A stretch of 64,000 bases of DNA. It comes from Theocolax elegans. Lineage: Eukaryota > Arthropoda > Insecta > Hymenoptera > Cerocephalidae. The position numbers and the translations under genes were made by a program. Shown here in pieces: positions 31,697 to 44,063 of this stretch. The stretch's first letter is position 1. Every line of letters begins with the position of its first letter. The stretch lies in NCBI GenBank assembly GCA_026168455.1, contig CM047425.1, positions 42,304,711 to 42,368,710 of the forward strand. Direction: 5' to 3'. The notes beneath the pieces are model-generated. The model worked only from the letters and a program-made list of their open reading frames with translations, searched no databases and was not told the DNA's origin.

Positions 31697-32056
31697 CAAG
31701 TATTTTTGTAATAAATTTATTTTTAATAAAATTTTATTTTCGAATTCGGCCTCGGACATCCGATTAAACTTTGGAAGGTCTAGCAACGTGGCGTACGAAA
31801 ACAAACGTTCTACCGATGCTGAAGATGCTAAGGCGGTATTAAATTTTACAAATTGCTTTTTAACAATTGGATAATTATCCAATATTTTCATCGAGCTTGA
31901 ATTATTTCTCCAGAAGTAAAATAATTCATGATCTGCATTTTCTGGTGACCCTACTGGTATGATCTCACCTTCTTCTTCATGATCAGAAAAGTTAAAAAAT
32001 TGGTCTTCTTCCGAATCCTCACATGCATCGGGTACATTCGATTCATTTTTCGTCAT
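31697..32056 (-). pseudogene. hAT transposase: C-terminal dimerisation domain
   Basis: The 120-residue reading has an acidic start (DACEDSEEDQFFNFSDHEEE), then FNTALASSASVERLFSYATL, LPKFNRMSEAEFENKILLK. This is the hAT family dimerisation motif (ALASSA-x-VER-x-FS ... R-x-x-L/M-x-x-x-x-FE-x-x-x-LLK-x-N). It is the last exon of the transposase whose upstream parts lie to the right. Confidence 0.85.
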
Positions 32057-32059
32057 ACT

Positions 32060-33165
32060 TTTAACTAAATCTTTAACTTTTGCAGCAGCTATGGGACTTA
32101 AGCATTTGGTTCATTGTTCTTTTAACTTTGAATGAACTAGTGCAGCAACCGCAGCAAATTAATCTAATTTTATAATAATTGACTTTAAATGCTGTAGTCT
32201 TCTTTTAATAATAGTATATTACGATTATATATTATAGAGTATATACTGGCTCGGCTTCGCCTCGGCCGTCATATCACGCAGGCCAGGAAATCCAAAATTC
32301 TGGCTGAGTGTCGTATACTATTTTTCTTTATCCCAGTCCGAAAGTACATCTAATAATTAATCTAATAGAAAATACCCGGTGCCGCAATATTCGTCTACAG
32401 CTACTTTTGTGGCCTGCTTCAGAGCCATCTAGATGTAACCTCTCGTACCGCGACGTGACACGCGATATTCGATGTTTGTTATATATATATAGCATGTATA
32501 AATTTATTGTAAAATCGTACTACATTAGCAGCGGTTTTAATGCAAAGTTGCGATAAACAGCGTGCATAGAAGAAGTCGACTTTACATTAATAAAATATTC
32601 ATTTGTAGTCAAATATCAATTGCACTGTTAAAATTTGAACATAAAGAAATGAAACATATTTCTTTCACATGTATTTACACCATCGATATTAAATCAATAT
32701 TAAATTGATAGTGTGAAATTTGAAAATGACACAAAATAGGTAGAATGAACACAGTCAACATAAGTATTCTATATATACTCTCGCTCTCTCTTTCTATCTC
32801 TCGTTTTATTAAACAAAACAATTATACAAAATTTTTTTTAAGGCAACATTAAAATATGTTTTACATTTGAAAAACATAAGTGCTTGTAGTAAATCGATTA
32901 ATAAATTTGAAATAATTTAGCAATAGTTACTTGAGAGAATAAGCAACGTACATGTTATATTGGGAACGTTGCGGCCGTTGCTACAGCTGTTGCTATGCAT
33001 CAAGGCCGCGAAAATCTCTGAGCCAATCAGAGCGCGCGAGACTCCGGCCGGCCGCAGAAGTCGCTCTTCCCGTATCCATATGTGGCCGGAAAACACGTAC
33101 TTTCGGCGGGGGGATGAAGAAAATTAAATATGTCTACCCTCCGTTAAATACTGTTCACTACACTC
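32060..33165. other. Non-coding with CpG-rich patch
   Basis: The segment 32,940-33,115 is CpG-rich and contains agccaatcagagcgcgcgag (CCAAT-like) and gccggccgcag. At about 32,245 cggcttcgcctcggcc is a short GC palindrome-like motif. Neither has a coding interpretation. It may be promoter-like sequence of another element inserted in the hAT. Confidence 0.35.
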
Positions 33166-33171
33166 AAAAGT

Positions 33172-33348
33172 TTTAGGTTGATCTTCTCAATCTAAGCGAT
33201 TGAATTTTGGGTTAATCTTATTAGATTTAAAATTTCAATCTGATAGATTAATTAGCATTAATCTAATATAGGACAGTTAGAATCAATCTAACCTTCTTAA
33301 TTCAAAACTCAATTGCTTAGATTGGTTCTTAATCTAAACACTTAAGTG
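33172..33348. mobile_element. Short MITE with imperfect inverted ends
   Basis: The end sequence around ttaggttgatcttctcaatc (33,174) is an imperfect inverted match to gattggttcttaatctaaac (33,322-33,341). Several copies of aatctaa/ttagatt lie inside. About 177 bp, non-coding. Confidence 0.55.
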
Positions 33349-33499
33349 TACATATATAGGTATACTAATTTGAGGGACATTTAGTAATTATATATAATAA
33401 AATGGTTATTTTTTACAATTCATTATATAAATCTACATTTTTCTAAAAAGTGTATAAATAATAGAATTATTTTAATTTTTTAATTACGCCTGCAATTTT

Positions 33500-33950
33500 T
33501 TGGCTATTTAAACTGTTTTAGAGTATTCACCTGCTCCTTCAATTTCCAATAATTTTACTAACTCCTCAACGACAGATGTCAATATTGAAAGTTTATTATT
33601 GTAAACCAGTTTATTCCACTCCCGTTGAATTTTTAAAAGTCCTGGCAGCACGTACCCATAATGACTGTCATCGCCTTGAAATCGGTCTATTGCGGTTGCC
33701 AGGGGTTAACACCATAATAAGTACTCTGTTAAGTACTTAAAATCTTGTTCTCTAAATAATTTAACGGTTTGAACAATACTCCAGACCTCTTTACTATTTA
33801 ATTTTTCTTTTAAAAAAAGAATTTGTTTTATGCAATTGTACAACGAGTTCCATCTCGTCACAACAGGTGTTGCGAGACAGCATTTTAATTTTTCCGTTAA
33901 CTGTTCTCTTTTTTTTGGAGACTTCAAACTTTTCACAAAACGTTACATTT
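33500..33950 (-). pseudogene. hAT transposase: core exon (VTRWNS region)
   Basis: From right to left: MKSLKSPKKREQLTEKLKCC, then CLATPVVTRWNSLYNCIKQI, and after a stop at about 33,706, RFQGDDSHYGYVLPGLLKIQ and ILTSVVEELVKLLEIEG. The TRWNS segment and the FGYLLPTL-like segment are standard in ZBED-type hAT transposases. One TAA or TGA between the two parts shows the copy is dead. Confidence 0.8.
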
Positions 33951-33986
33951 ATTTAAAACAGTTTGGTGCATATACGATCCCTAACA

Positions 33987-35655
33987 CGAAATCTCACGTG
34001 AGAACTCACGTGAGATCTCATGCCAAAATCCCATCCGACTTTTCTCTCGGACCGCTGCTTAAACTTCTCAAATAATAGGTGTGACAATGCATTTAATGCA
34101 TGTCAAGTTAAGCGAGCTTGTACCCTACGTAAGCCCTTACCGAACCCTACCTAAGCCTCACCGAACCCTACCAGCCTACACACACACAGGGAAGCTGCAT
34201 CACCCAGCACAAAAGCAACAGCTCAGGAGTCTCCAGGAAGATCCAGAGGAAGCCCGAAGTCCAAGTAATGCCAGGAAGTGGTGAGGAGAAATCCTTCACA
34301 TCACACCTGGAGAAGCAGCGTAGCCAATCACCTCCCACAGCAGCCATCCAATTCAGCAAATAAACCTGTAAGATTACTGCTTACAGTGTGCACCTTACAA
34401 AGGAAGAGGACAGGATCACACAGCAGTTAAACAGCTGTGTATAGGATGGGTGCAGAGGAGAGGTTAGGTGAGACAACAATACATAAACCGAGTAGCCGTA
34501 CGGTTTATAACTCACCCAGGTAAAAAGGCTGACTGCATTCCCGAGTCCTCGAGCCAGTGATCGCAAGAGAGAAGAAGGAGGCAGCCAAGAACACCACGAA
34601 GAAGGCCGAACAGCTACGTCGTCGTCGCCACCAACTCGCCGTCGTTGTTACGTTCGTGCGCGGCGGACATCTTCGTTAAGCCGCACGCGGCATAAGGCCG
34701 CGTATGCACGAAGTAGTCAAGGCGCATGCGCGCAGCGACTCTCTCGCGTCAACGACGACGAGAGCTCAGAGCTCGTCCGACCGCCGATTCGGAACCACCG
34801 ATCCACGTATTGACGACGTCCGTGAGAGAGCGATCGAGAGAAAGAGCATAGCGAAGAGTGTGTGCCGCACGTGTGCCAGCATCGCAAAAGGTTTGTGCGA
34901 CCTAGTGCCAAATTCATAGCCGTTTCCCTTGCCTGTGTGTGTGTCACGAACTCCGTGTATCCTAGCTTCTTCCCTGTCTTTACAATAGCCTTGTTCGCCG
35001 CGTAAAATAGTGTACCCCAGCTTCTTCTCCTCCCCCTTCGCGCGCGAAGTAGCCGGCTTACAAGATGCGTGTTACAGCCGTGCCGTTCGCTTCTTATTTC
35101 GAATACTAGGATATATAACCACGTGTATCCAATTGAACGTTCCTTTTAAGCGAGTAGCGAATCACTACAATTACTTCGAAACGTACGCGACTGGCACCCG
35201 CTGTTATAATAAATTAATAAATTAATAATTTATAACTAAACCTAATTTGATCACTCGCACCCTGATCCCCAGTGCGACGTGACATAGGAAATCAATTTAC
35301 GAATATGGTGAGTCACTTATTAAGTGATAACACCCCCCAGATGAGTTCAAAAATCAAGGTTTCAGAGCGTTTTAAGCATATTTTCGATTTTTAGAAATTT
35401 CTCACATGAGATCTCACGTGAGAAATTTTCAACGATCGAAAATATTTCTAAAAATCGAAAATATGCTTAAAACGCTCTGAAACCTTGATTTTTGAACTCA
35501 TCTGGGGGGTGTTATCACTTAATAAGTGACTCACCATATACATAAATTGATTTCCTATTATTTGAGAAGTTTAAGCAGCGGTTCGGGTGAAAAGTGGGTT
35601 GAGATTTTGGCATGAGATCTCACGTGAGTTCTCACGTGAGATTTTGTAATAGGGA
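33987..35655. mobile_element. Fold-back element carrying a solo LTR
   Basis: The left end (33,990-34,076) with aaatctcacgtgagaactca and ccgctgcttaaacttctcaa is the reverse complement of the right end (35,555-35,645). After removal of the LTR at 34,080-35,284, the left arm joins cttctcaaataatagg to aaatcaattta, exactly mirroring the right arm. The centre (35,289-35,555) is a further perfect hairpin around ctcacatgagatctcacgtg. It is non-coding. The arm symmetry proves the LTR came in later. Confidence 0.85.
34080..35284. mobile_element. Solo LTR, 1,205 bp
   Basis: The sequence starts TGTGACAATG, ends GACGTGACA, and is flanked by TAGG (34,076-34,079 and 35,285-35,288). A 4-bp duplication and TG...CA ends suit a Gypsy-type LTR left by recombination between two LTRs. 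The interior is G+C-rich compared with the neighbourhood (gtcgtcgtcgccaccaactc). Orientation is not certain. The open frames inside are not credible genes. Confidence 0.75.
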
Positions 35656-36235
35656 TACGCTTGAGTATCTGCCTATCGTTTCACCTGCGATAATAATTAT
35701 TATTAATTATAATTAATTCTTTAACTATTTTTTTTATTTAACGTCGTTCTTTTTATGCTTCCAATCGGTGCCAATCAATTCTTTAATTATGAAAATACAC
35801 GAAAAATTGATTAAATTTTTAAAGCAATGTCGGACTCAAAAAATGGTCATTTTTTATATTTTTTATAAGCAACATGGATAAATTTTTGACAAAATCCTGA
35901 GCACCAGGCCCTCAGGCATGTTTCAAACAATATTCTTAAATTTGTCTACATTTTTAAATCGGTAATTTAATAATGATGTTTGCATTAAAAGTTTGTGCCT
36001 TGTTGAGTAATAATTACCGACCAAAATTGTTTATTCAATCATTAATAAAAAAATTAATTTTTACCCGTATTTTTTTAGATTTTAATTCAATATTTTAAAT
36101 ATAATTGTTATGATAAAAGGTGTAGATTCCAGTAATTTTGTTCCGACATGTCCTTAAACTATAATATATACGAAAAATAAATCATGCAGTTAAAAATAAG
36201 AGAATTGCAATACTGATTAATTATTAAAAGATAAT

Positions 36236-36445
36236 TCAAACTTTTTGCACTTCCGCACCTTCAGTGGCCAGAAGGTTTAAAGTATGGCTTGCACACCTAA
36301 AATGTCGAGATAACGAAGGAATATTGAAAGAAATATTTATGCAGTTTTCTAAATCATCTTCGTCTATCTCTTCTGAATCTTCTCTTTGATCGTTGTCCTC
36401 TAGTTCGTTTTCATCATATTCCTCATCATCTTCATCTTCATCCAC
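36236..36445 (-). pseudogene. hAT transposase: exon with RCASHTLNLL motif
   Basis: An acidic stretch (DEDEDDEEYDENELEDNDQR) precedes SRHFRCASHTLNLLATEGAE. The (R/Q)C-(A/F)-(A/S)-H-x-LNL-(I/L) motif is in the hAT insertion domain. It should continue into the exon at 33,936; the fold-back element lies between. Confidence 0.8.
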
Positions 36446-37339
36446 TGCGTGTCCCTCACTGACCTCTCCTTCTCCGTCTTGTTCCTTACTTTATTCCACT
36501 TCCATTGATGCCTCATCATTTTTCAAAAGTGATTCTGGCACGTTAGTTTTAACATAATCTATACTTTAAAATTATTTTGAAATGTTTACAAATATCTATA
36601 AGAAATTAATATTTTTAACCTATAAGATAGTCGTGTTTTTTTCACGATGTGTTAAAAAATAGTATACGATGCACGCGCTCACCTTATCTGTCACCTTATA
36701 CCTATATTATTTATATTTTTTATGTTTATTATTTTTATTATTTATATTTATATTTGACGTAGAAAACTTAATTTTTTCGGTATTTTAACTTTTTTATTAT
36801 TTAATTTTTTATTTTAACTTTTATTTTTATCAACAAGTAATCAATAGAATAACTCAAAATTTTCACAGCATATAGACCGTATTAAAAGCTTTATCACTAT
36901 GATTCTTATTCAACAAATCGACCAATTAATTTCAGAGATATAACAGATTTAAAAAAACAGCTTTTTTTAATAACTCGAAGACTAATAAAGATAATTTAAA
37001 ACACTCAAACCGAGAGAAAAATTTTTTTATTCACTACAAAATATATTTAGTCAAAGTTCATCTAATTCAAAAATATCGCTTGCAACATTAAAAATTAGAA
37101 AACATAAAATTTTCAAAATCGAAATTTAGTGTTAAAACAAAGGCAAATCAATAGATCCAAAAAGCAAGTTTTCTTCCCAAATTCGCAAATAGGAAAATTA
37201 CATGCCTATGTAAAGTAATGTTGGCCGAGCAGCTTTAGAAACAGGATAATACACATAATCTGTCTGAACATTTTTTAAAAATAGTATAAAATGACTTTCA
37301 ATAGATCAAAATATGTTTTTAGTGTTATCTAAAAATATC

Positions 37340-37846
37340 TTGTCTTTATTATCAGAAAGTTTTTTGTAGGACGAGAAAGCAATTCTGAAAATGATATCTT
37401 ACTAAATGTATGTAACATTCAGGATCAGTAAGACCAAATACTTGAAATGCTTTGACAAAGTTAGAACCATTGTCTGTAACTGTTGCCACAATTTTTTGAT
37501 CCTCGATATCGTACGCCTTGTATTTTGCCGATAAGGTTTCTGCAACATTTTGAAAATCATGCGTGTCCGGAAATCTTTGGCAAGCCAAAGCAGCTGATTC
37601 TATAGAGTCTTATCATCAGGCTAAATAAGAAAGTACTTATGAAAGTACTATTAATTATTAATTAATGCTGTAGAGATATTCTAATTTTGCATAAACCTTG
37701 CATACCCAGTAAGCCGTGACTCCTAAGAATCGACGTTTATTGCCAGTCCAAATGTCAGCAGTTGTGCATACATAGAAAGTAAATGCAAGGGCTTTTTTTA
37801 ATTTTTGCACATAAATTATTATAAATTGCATCCATTTCCTTTCCAA
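37340..37846 (-). pseudogene. hAT transposase: catalytic-core exons
   Basis: Two readings, 37,846-37,658 and 37,588-37,352, contain YVCTTADIWTGNKRRFLGVT and KIVATVTDNGSNFVKAFQVF. The first is the D-x-W catalytic strand and the second is the (V/C)-TDN-(A/G)-SN strand with the second catalytic Asp. A short gap between them could be an intron. Acting as dimers, hAT enzymes excise and insert with 8-bp duplications. Stops at the ends of each reading leave it unclear whether splicing would restore continuity. Confidence 0.85.
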
Positions 37847-38099
37847 CTTTATATCGCGCCATGTGTTTCATTGGTTCTTTGCCATGTATAATTTGAAAAT
37901 CTATAAACAATTTTAATTTTATGTAATTAAAAAACTTGAATTATAAACAGCATAATATATAGTAAATAACAAATTGAATACAAGCACAGCGGTCAATTTT
38001 TTATAGAGGGCTTTTGCGCCCGCTGGGCACAAAAATGCGAAATACTTGCATGTATTACAAGAAAATATTTATTATTTTATAAAATAGAAAATACCATAA

Positions 38100-38660
38100 C
38101 GTATACCGTCAAAAACTTTCCGAAACATTGGACATTCAGCAATACGATGTGCTAGCTGATTTGCTACAATAAATTTAGTGACGTTATATTCAAACAGTGC
38201 TTGCGAAAACCTGCAAGTAACTCGTCTTATTGCATTATTTGTAGACAATCGAGCCCTTTTGGCTTTCTTATAGTCCGCGCACCCAGCATAAGTTCGCTTA
38301 TGATTTTCCTAAAAAATTAAAAATATACATTATTACTTTAAGATGTCGAAGAAAATTGGAAGAAATTAATAACGATCCTTTGACCGATTTACTACACTCA
38401 ACGCATTTTCCCGTTACGTTGCCTGTTGAAGTAGATTGATTTATAATTACTTCGAAATATTTTCCGTCTAAAAAAGCAGTATTATTGCATTTTTTTGTTC
38501 TTGATCAGTCAAAATAACTACAGTAGCTACTTCTTCATCTTCTTGCATAGTTTGAACTGATATAGAAACGGTTGATTCTGTATTTTCTGTTACTTCAGTT
38601 GGTTTATCAGATGTTAAAGAACTAGACAGCATTCTTAAATTACTAATTGTGTAGTTCATT
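38100..38660 (-). pseudogene. hAT transposase: N-terminus with BED zinc finger
   Basis: On the - strand, an opening MNYTISNLRMLSSSLTSDKP leads (after a stop near 38,470) to GKCVECSKSVKGSLLISSNF and LRHLK. This gives the C-x2-C ... H-x-L-x-x-H pattern of a BED finger. A 28-nt GT...AG interval (38,309-38,336) splits it from the next segment, NHKRTYAGCADYKKAKRARL. Then FIVANQLAHRIAECPMFRKV follows. BED fingers bind element ends. The 28-nt interval may be a mini-intron or a small insertion. Confidence 0.65.
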
Positions 38661-39171
38661 GAACTAATTTCAAGTTGACTGTCAGACGCACTTATAATGT
38701 AAATAACAGAACTGATTAGACTAAATAAAATATAATAATTTCATTGTAGTTATAAATGAATTTTCTGATTAACGGTAAATGAAAAATAAGTCAACAATAA
38801 TTAATGGAGAGATAATTTTTTTAAATTCTCTTCATAAAAAAATTAATTAAAATAATTTATATGACGCGAAAGTTGCATTTTAATGTGCTGTAGCTATTAT
38901 GAAACTTAGTTTTAATAAATCTGAGTAATTGTGAGTTTCCTCTAATATATCATTAAACTCATAAAGCGGTTTCAAGTACGAAAAAAAAAATAACATCAAC
39001 AAGTAAGTATGATGAATGTGTAAGATGGATTAACAGTGAATTGAAAAACTGGAGACAAGCTTAAAATTTGAGAAGTGTTTCCTTTAAAAGTAAACTTTCG
39101 CGCTTTCCAGTTTCGACCACGTTCCCGGGTGAGGTCCGATTTGTCGAAGGCGCATTCAAAATATGTGCGAT

Positions 39172-39438
39172 CCTGCGTAAAAAAAGTCTGGCAGATGTCT
39201 GGCAAAACTCTGGAAAATTAGATGATCCCAGACTTTATCCAAGACTTTGATCAATTTTATTTTCAATAAAAAGTCTGGGAAAATGACCTAAGCATTTCAA
39301 GATAGATCATAGACAATGTCTAGGCCATTTCCCAGACTTTTTATTCAAAAAAAAATATTGCACAGTCTTGGATAAAGTCTGGAATTGTCTCATTTGACAG
39401 ACTTCTGCCAGACATCTGACAGACTTTTTTTACGCGGG
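39172..39438. mobile_element. 267-bp palindromic MITE
   Basis: The left end cctgcgtaaaaaaagtctgg matches the reverse complement of the right end cagactttttttacgcggg. The whole element consists of (un)paired stretches of gtctgg and ccagac, with the repeated word cccagacttt. It is non-coding and may form a hairpin transcript. Confidence 0.75.
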
Positions 39439-39439
39439 A

Positions 39440-40990
39440 TAATTCGAATTTTGAAAATTAGAAACGCTTTTCCTTTATTTACCATGCAAAATATTCTTTA
39501 TGCACCAAGAAAAATAGAATGATTATTATTTTGAAAGCAATAAATTCTTTAGTTTTGATATATTTTGTTCAAACATTCGATCGTCAAAATGCAGATAAGT
39601 TACTTTTGTAATACTTGCTTATCAATATCTTGATAACAAACAGTAATATAGAAAATTATTTATCTACTATTTGCAATTCGAAGTACTGAATCGACTAGAA
39701 AAAATATTTAAGATTTAATCGAATTTGGAAATATTGATCGTTCCAGTTTTCTTGTTGAGAAATAAAAAAATAATTTTTAAAACTCGAAAAATCATACACA
39801 TTTTTAATGAGCTTTCGATAAATCGGATCCCACCCTACGTTACCATTCAAAATATTTAAAATAAAAAAATATTTTAAAAAACATCTGAAAATAGCCAGTT
39901 TAGGACGGCTCTTGAGGCTGTAAAACGCCGGAAATCATGTTTTAATATCTTGGTAGAAAAAACTGGTACATTACGATACAAGTGCAGTCCGAAACAGACG
40001 ATTCACGCACGAGTTGCATTTCACGTGGCAAAAAGATGAGTGCTTGAATCGACTGAGCACAGGAGAATCGTATACTATTGTTTAACACGATGTAAGTGAA
40101 ACACGTGTAGATAAACAAGTCAAAGAGCAGTGCGAGTAGACCCTCGCTACGCTCGGGCAACAAACAGGCGAGCTACTAAATAAATCAAAAGTTTACTATA
40201 TAAAAACCAAAACAACAAATATAGAAACACCTTGCTTCACGCATGCTTCAATTCATTAATACATTTGTCTCGACATTTGTTAATGCTGCAAGAACAGCGT
40301 TTTACTTTGAATGCAACCTTCTCTAATATTTCTAATACGCAATAAAGTCTACCTCTACATCAAAATAAAATATTTGTATTGTCGTATTCTTGATAATTAT
40401 TTGAAAAAAGTATCAGTCGAAAATTTGACTCCTCGCTATGCTCGGCGACCAAGTCACCTCGCACTACTCTTTGATTTGTTTATTTACACGTATTTCATTT
40501 ACATCGTGTTAAAAAATAGTATACGATACACGTGTGCTCAGTCTAATGTACTATTATGCAGAAATACAATAAAAAGCTTTTGATCGACATAAAAAAGTAG
40601 TTCATGCCATAAATTTTACAAAGATATTTAAGTAATATGAATAAAATTTCCTTATCTATGCTTAAAAACAAAAGAGCGAGACAGTATCATCTACACAAAT
40701 AATCGCAACGATAAACCTGCGTTTTTTTCCATGCAATTCTCATGCATTAATCGATTAGAAGTTAGTTCAATTAAAAAGTAAAAAATTCCAAGAAATTAAG
40801 TAATTTAGAAAAAACCGCTACCTACATTCTCCTTTAATAATAAAAATTCACATCATCTACGCGAATGACGAAAAACCCCGTGATAACTGCAGCACAATAG
40901 TCTAAAACTTCTCCTTTGAGCTAGAAGAAAGAGTAGGAGGCGAAGGAGGAGGAAAATAAAAGTAATAAACAAATAGCAGATTTTGATAAT
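39440..40990. other. Non-coding, one inverted repeat pair
   Basis: 40,062-40,165 and 40,435-40,540 are inverted copies (both include atagtatacga/tcgtatactat, cgatgtaa and aaacaa(g/a)tcaaagag). Next to each lies a ctcgcta(c/t)gctcgg motif. The sequence looks like a short MITE family with a GC-rich end. The remainder has no recognised features. Confidence 0.45.
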
Positions 40991-41445
40991 TATCCCATTA
41001 AGGGGGTATCCTCATATAGATCGCGAGAAATGAAGACAAACTTTAGGAATTTTTTTAAAAGAAACTATTCAATATTTTTATTTGAAATTTTATTTACGTA
41101 GTTTCTTATAGTTTGTAGAAACATAAAAAAATTTGATATATACACAATGTTAATTAAGTGAGCCACGTAATCAAATTCAAGGTGAAGATATATTTTTTTT
41201 GGTCTCAATTGGCGCCATGTTTCGTTGTTGCTGCGTCATTCTGAAACATAAGAAACAAAGTTTTTTGACATTATTATACCAATAAAAGTTTTTTTTTTTA
41301 TTATTGCAGAAGAGTTATTAAATAATTTTTTTAAAACAAAATTCTTTAGGTTTGTCGACTAGCTAATTAAATTTTCTTTAAAATAGTATAAATTTTTTTT
41401 AATAGCTTCGAAACTCGTACTTACAGCTACTAATCGACTTTTGTA

Positions 41446-42150
41446 CTATTCAGCAATGCCTGCTCCATAAAGAAGCCCTTCTTGTTCTTCGAAATGCTGA
41501 TTTTCAGATGCAGTTTTCCTTTTTTTGACCAATCGAGCTTCCTTGGATGCGCTCTCCGTTCTGATGTTTTGCCGTGTTACTCGTTCAGCGTCGGTGTTCT
41601 TGGCGTAAGTGGCACTGGGCAATCCGATTTTGAACTCCAGGCACTTCATCATCTTCAAAACTGCATTGAATCCGTCATTAAAAACTACGGCAGCTATATA
41701 AGCAGCAATTTCCACGGTCTTTGCGCCACAATGCAAGGGTTTTGGTGCTAAATGCCACACGAGCGCATTAAAACTCTCGTTAGCGTTTTGAGTGTAGCCA
41801 CCTAAACATCTTTCCAATAAATCATCTTTGGAAAGATCTTGGTAGATTGAAAGAAGGTTTTTTTGAACGTCCGGATGCAGTGGCGGAGGATGTTCATAAA
41901 CGTTTGCTCCAATACATTGTGAGGCTTGTCATTCGCACCAACTGTCTACTCCAGCAGGGCAGTTTTCGTGTTGCGGGTTCTCGTCAGTTGAACACATGTG
42001 GTAGTATGTTGCCATTATAGCTTTTTTCATGTCTTCAACGGAGTTAACATTTCTTCTAATCGCGAGTCCATAATAATTGGTTAACTTTTTGATGAGCGCA
42101 TCGATGAGCTTTCCTTTTCCGCCAAGTTTTTCACTTTTTTTCAAATTTCG
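41446..42150 (-). pseudogene. Kolobok transposase, C-terminal part
   Basis: From right to left: KSEKLGGKGKLIDALIKKLT, YYGLAIRRNVNSVEDMKKAI, then a TGA at 41,929 after DSWCE. It continues in frame to 41,817 and on as LGGYTQNANESFNALVWHLA ... PKPLHCGAKTVEIAAYIAAV. The NANES-x-N-x-x-(V/I)-W-x-x-x-PK pattern is typical of this transposase family. Its frame continues exactly from the right-hand part across the inserted retroelement. The single nonsense codon inactivates it independently of the insertion. Confidence 0.8.
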
Positions 42151-42158
42151 TAAACGCG

Positions 42159-42700
42159 TGTTACGTCAAACAGTCATGCTATTATATTTTACCGCTTTTT
42201 AGCCAACAAATAATTGTTAGAGCTGGGGACAGGTCAATATACAATATTAATTATAACTACTCTTACTATTAACTGTAAATTATTAATTTATGCTGGTTTA
42301 GTTATTATTAATAACTGTAATAATTTTATATTATAAATTTCGTATTAATCAAAAAAAATTATTCTATATCAACCCGTATCTTACGATCCTGGGTTGAATT
42401 ATTGTTAATGTATTAGTATCTTTTATATGTGCTTTTATTAGTTTAATTAAATTATTAGATTTTGTAATAGAACTATTATTTCCAAATGTTAGGTAATTAT
42501 ATAAATGCATATGCACAATTACAGTTAATATCCGAACCCTAAGGTTCTTGATAAACAAATCGTACCATAAAGGTCCTTATTTGATTACTGAAATTGTACC
42601 TATGTTTTATTTAATATAAATAACTATAATTTCAATAGTTTATCGAACTCAAAAGTTCAGATAAAATCAACCGGACCAAATTGGTCCTTGTTGATAATTG

Positions 42701-42737
<37 letters not shown>

Positions 42738-44025
42738 TTATTCTATTAATTTAGTATAAATGATTATAAATTCAATAGTTTATCGAACTTAAAAGTTCAG
42801 ATAAAATCAACCGGACCAAATTGGTCCTTGTTGATAATTGAAAATTATAACCCTTTATACCCAAAATTAATATTTTTAGAATTCGTAACAATATAATTAC
42901 AAAAATTACAGTTTTATCGGTACACTTATGTCCAGACAATATCAATTCGTACTTAGAAAAGTCCAGGATTGATTAATTCAATTATAAATAATTACAAACA
43001 AAAGCACGTGTTAAGGTTAACAATTAATACCCGTACCTCTAATTATAGTGGTCCAGAGTAACAAATCGTACCCGAAGGTCCTTATTTGTTAATTGTTAAA
43101 TTTATTTATTGTTAGTAATTTTTTAGATACCAGTACCCATAAGGTTAGTTATATAATTCAATTATAAATAATTATAACAAAAGCACGTGTTAAGGTTAAC
43201 AATTAATACCCGTACCTCTAATTATAGTGGTCCAGAGTAACAAATCGTACCCGAAGGTCCTTATTTGTTAATTGTTAAATTTATTTATTGTTAGTAATTT
43301 GTTAGATACCAGTACCCATAAGGTTAGTTATATAATTTAATTATAAATAATTATAACAAAAGCACGTGTTAAGGTTAACAATTAATACCCGTACCTCTAA
43401 TTATAGTGGTCCAGAGTAACAAATCGTACCCGAAGGTCCTTATTTGTTAATTGTTAAATTTATTTATTGTTAGTAATTTGTTAGATACCAGTACCCATAA
43501 GGTTAGGTATATACTTACTTTTTTTTGTTTTAAATGAAATGACGAATTTTCAATTGGACAAGGTTTTCGAGTTTATTTGGAGATGTTGTTACAGAGACGT
43601 TTGGGAGCAAAAGAAGCATAAGCATGCCTTGTGACCTCTGCTTTTATACCCTTGGGCCTCTGGAAAAACTGGGGTTGAGGGTGGGGGTGCATGCTCAAGC
43701 TTTTCTTTTACCCAAAACATCTGTTTTACAGATATCCTTAAAAACTAAATAATCTAATCAAGACTTCGTATAAAAATTCCCCTTAAATTCACACTTATAC
43801 ATACTTGTTCATGATAAAAATAACAAATATCTATTTATATAAAAAAATATACGTATTTTATTGTAAAAATTGGGCTGAATAAATTCTATTTAACTAACTA
43901 AACTAGAAATAACGTACAACTAGATGGTATTATTGATATTAAGTAAAAGAAATTATATTTAATTATTTAATTAACAACAAAATACGCATATGTTTTCTTA
44001 TGCATTACGTATACATACATACATG

Positions 44026-44063
<38 letters not shown>

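Larger units (their letters stand above)
31697..38700 (-). mobile_element. hAT transposon, multi-exon, with nested insertions
   Basis: From right to left on the - strand lie a BED zinc finger (38.4 kb), N-terminal helices, the RNase H-like core in several pieces (37.8, 37.5, 36.4, 33.9, 33.6 kb) and the hAT dimerisation domain (31.7-32.1 kb). Together they are one hAT transposase spread over about 7 kb, enlarged by a fold-back element at 33,987-35,655 (with a solo LTR inside) and a MITE at 33,172-33,348. Terminal inverted repeats and 8-bp duplication were not identified. Confidence 0.75.

Noticed and set aside
31499..31711. Asn-rich 70-codon frame
   Set aside because: Translation of a simple AAY repeat in non-coding DNA.
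34704..34947. Arg/Ser-rich open frames inside the solo LTR
   Set aside because: G+C-rich LTR sequence with frames open on both strands; not credible genes.
43001..43510. Regular ~179-bp repeats considered as a CRISPR-like array
   Set aside because: The whole unit is repeated with no unique spacers, in a eukaryotic LTR; it is an ordinary tandem repeat.
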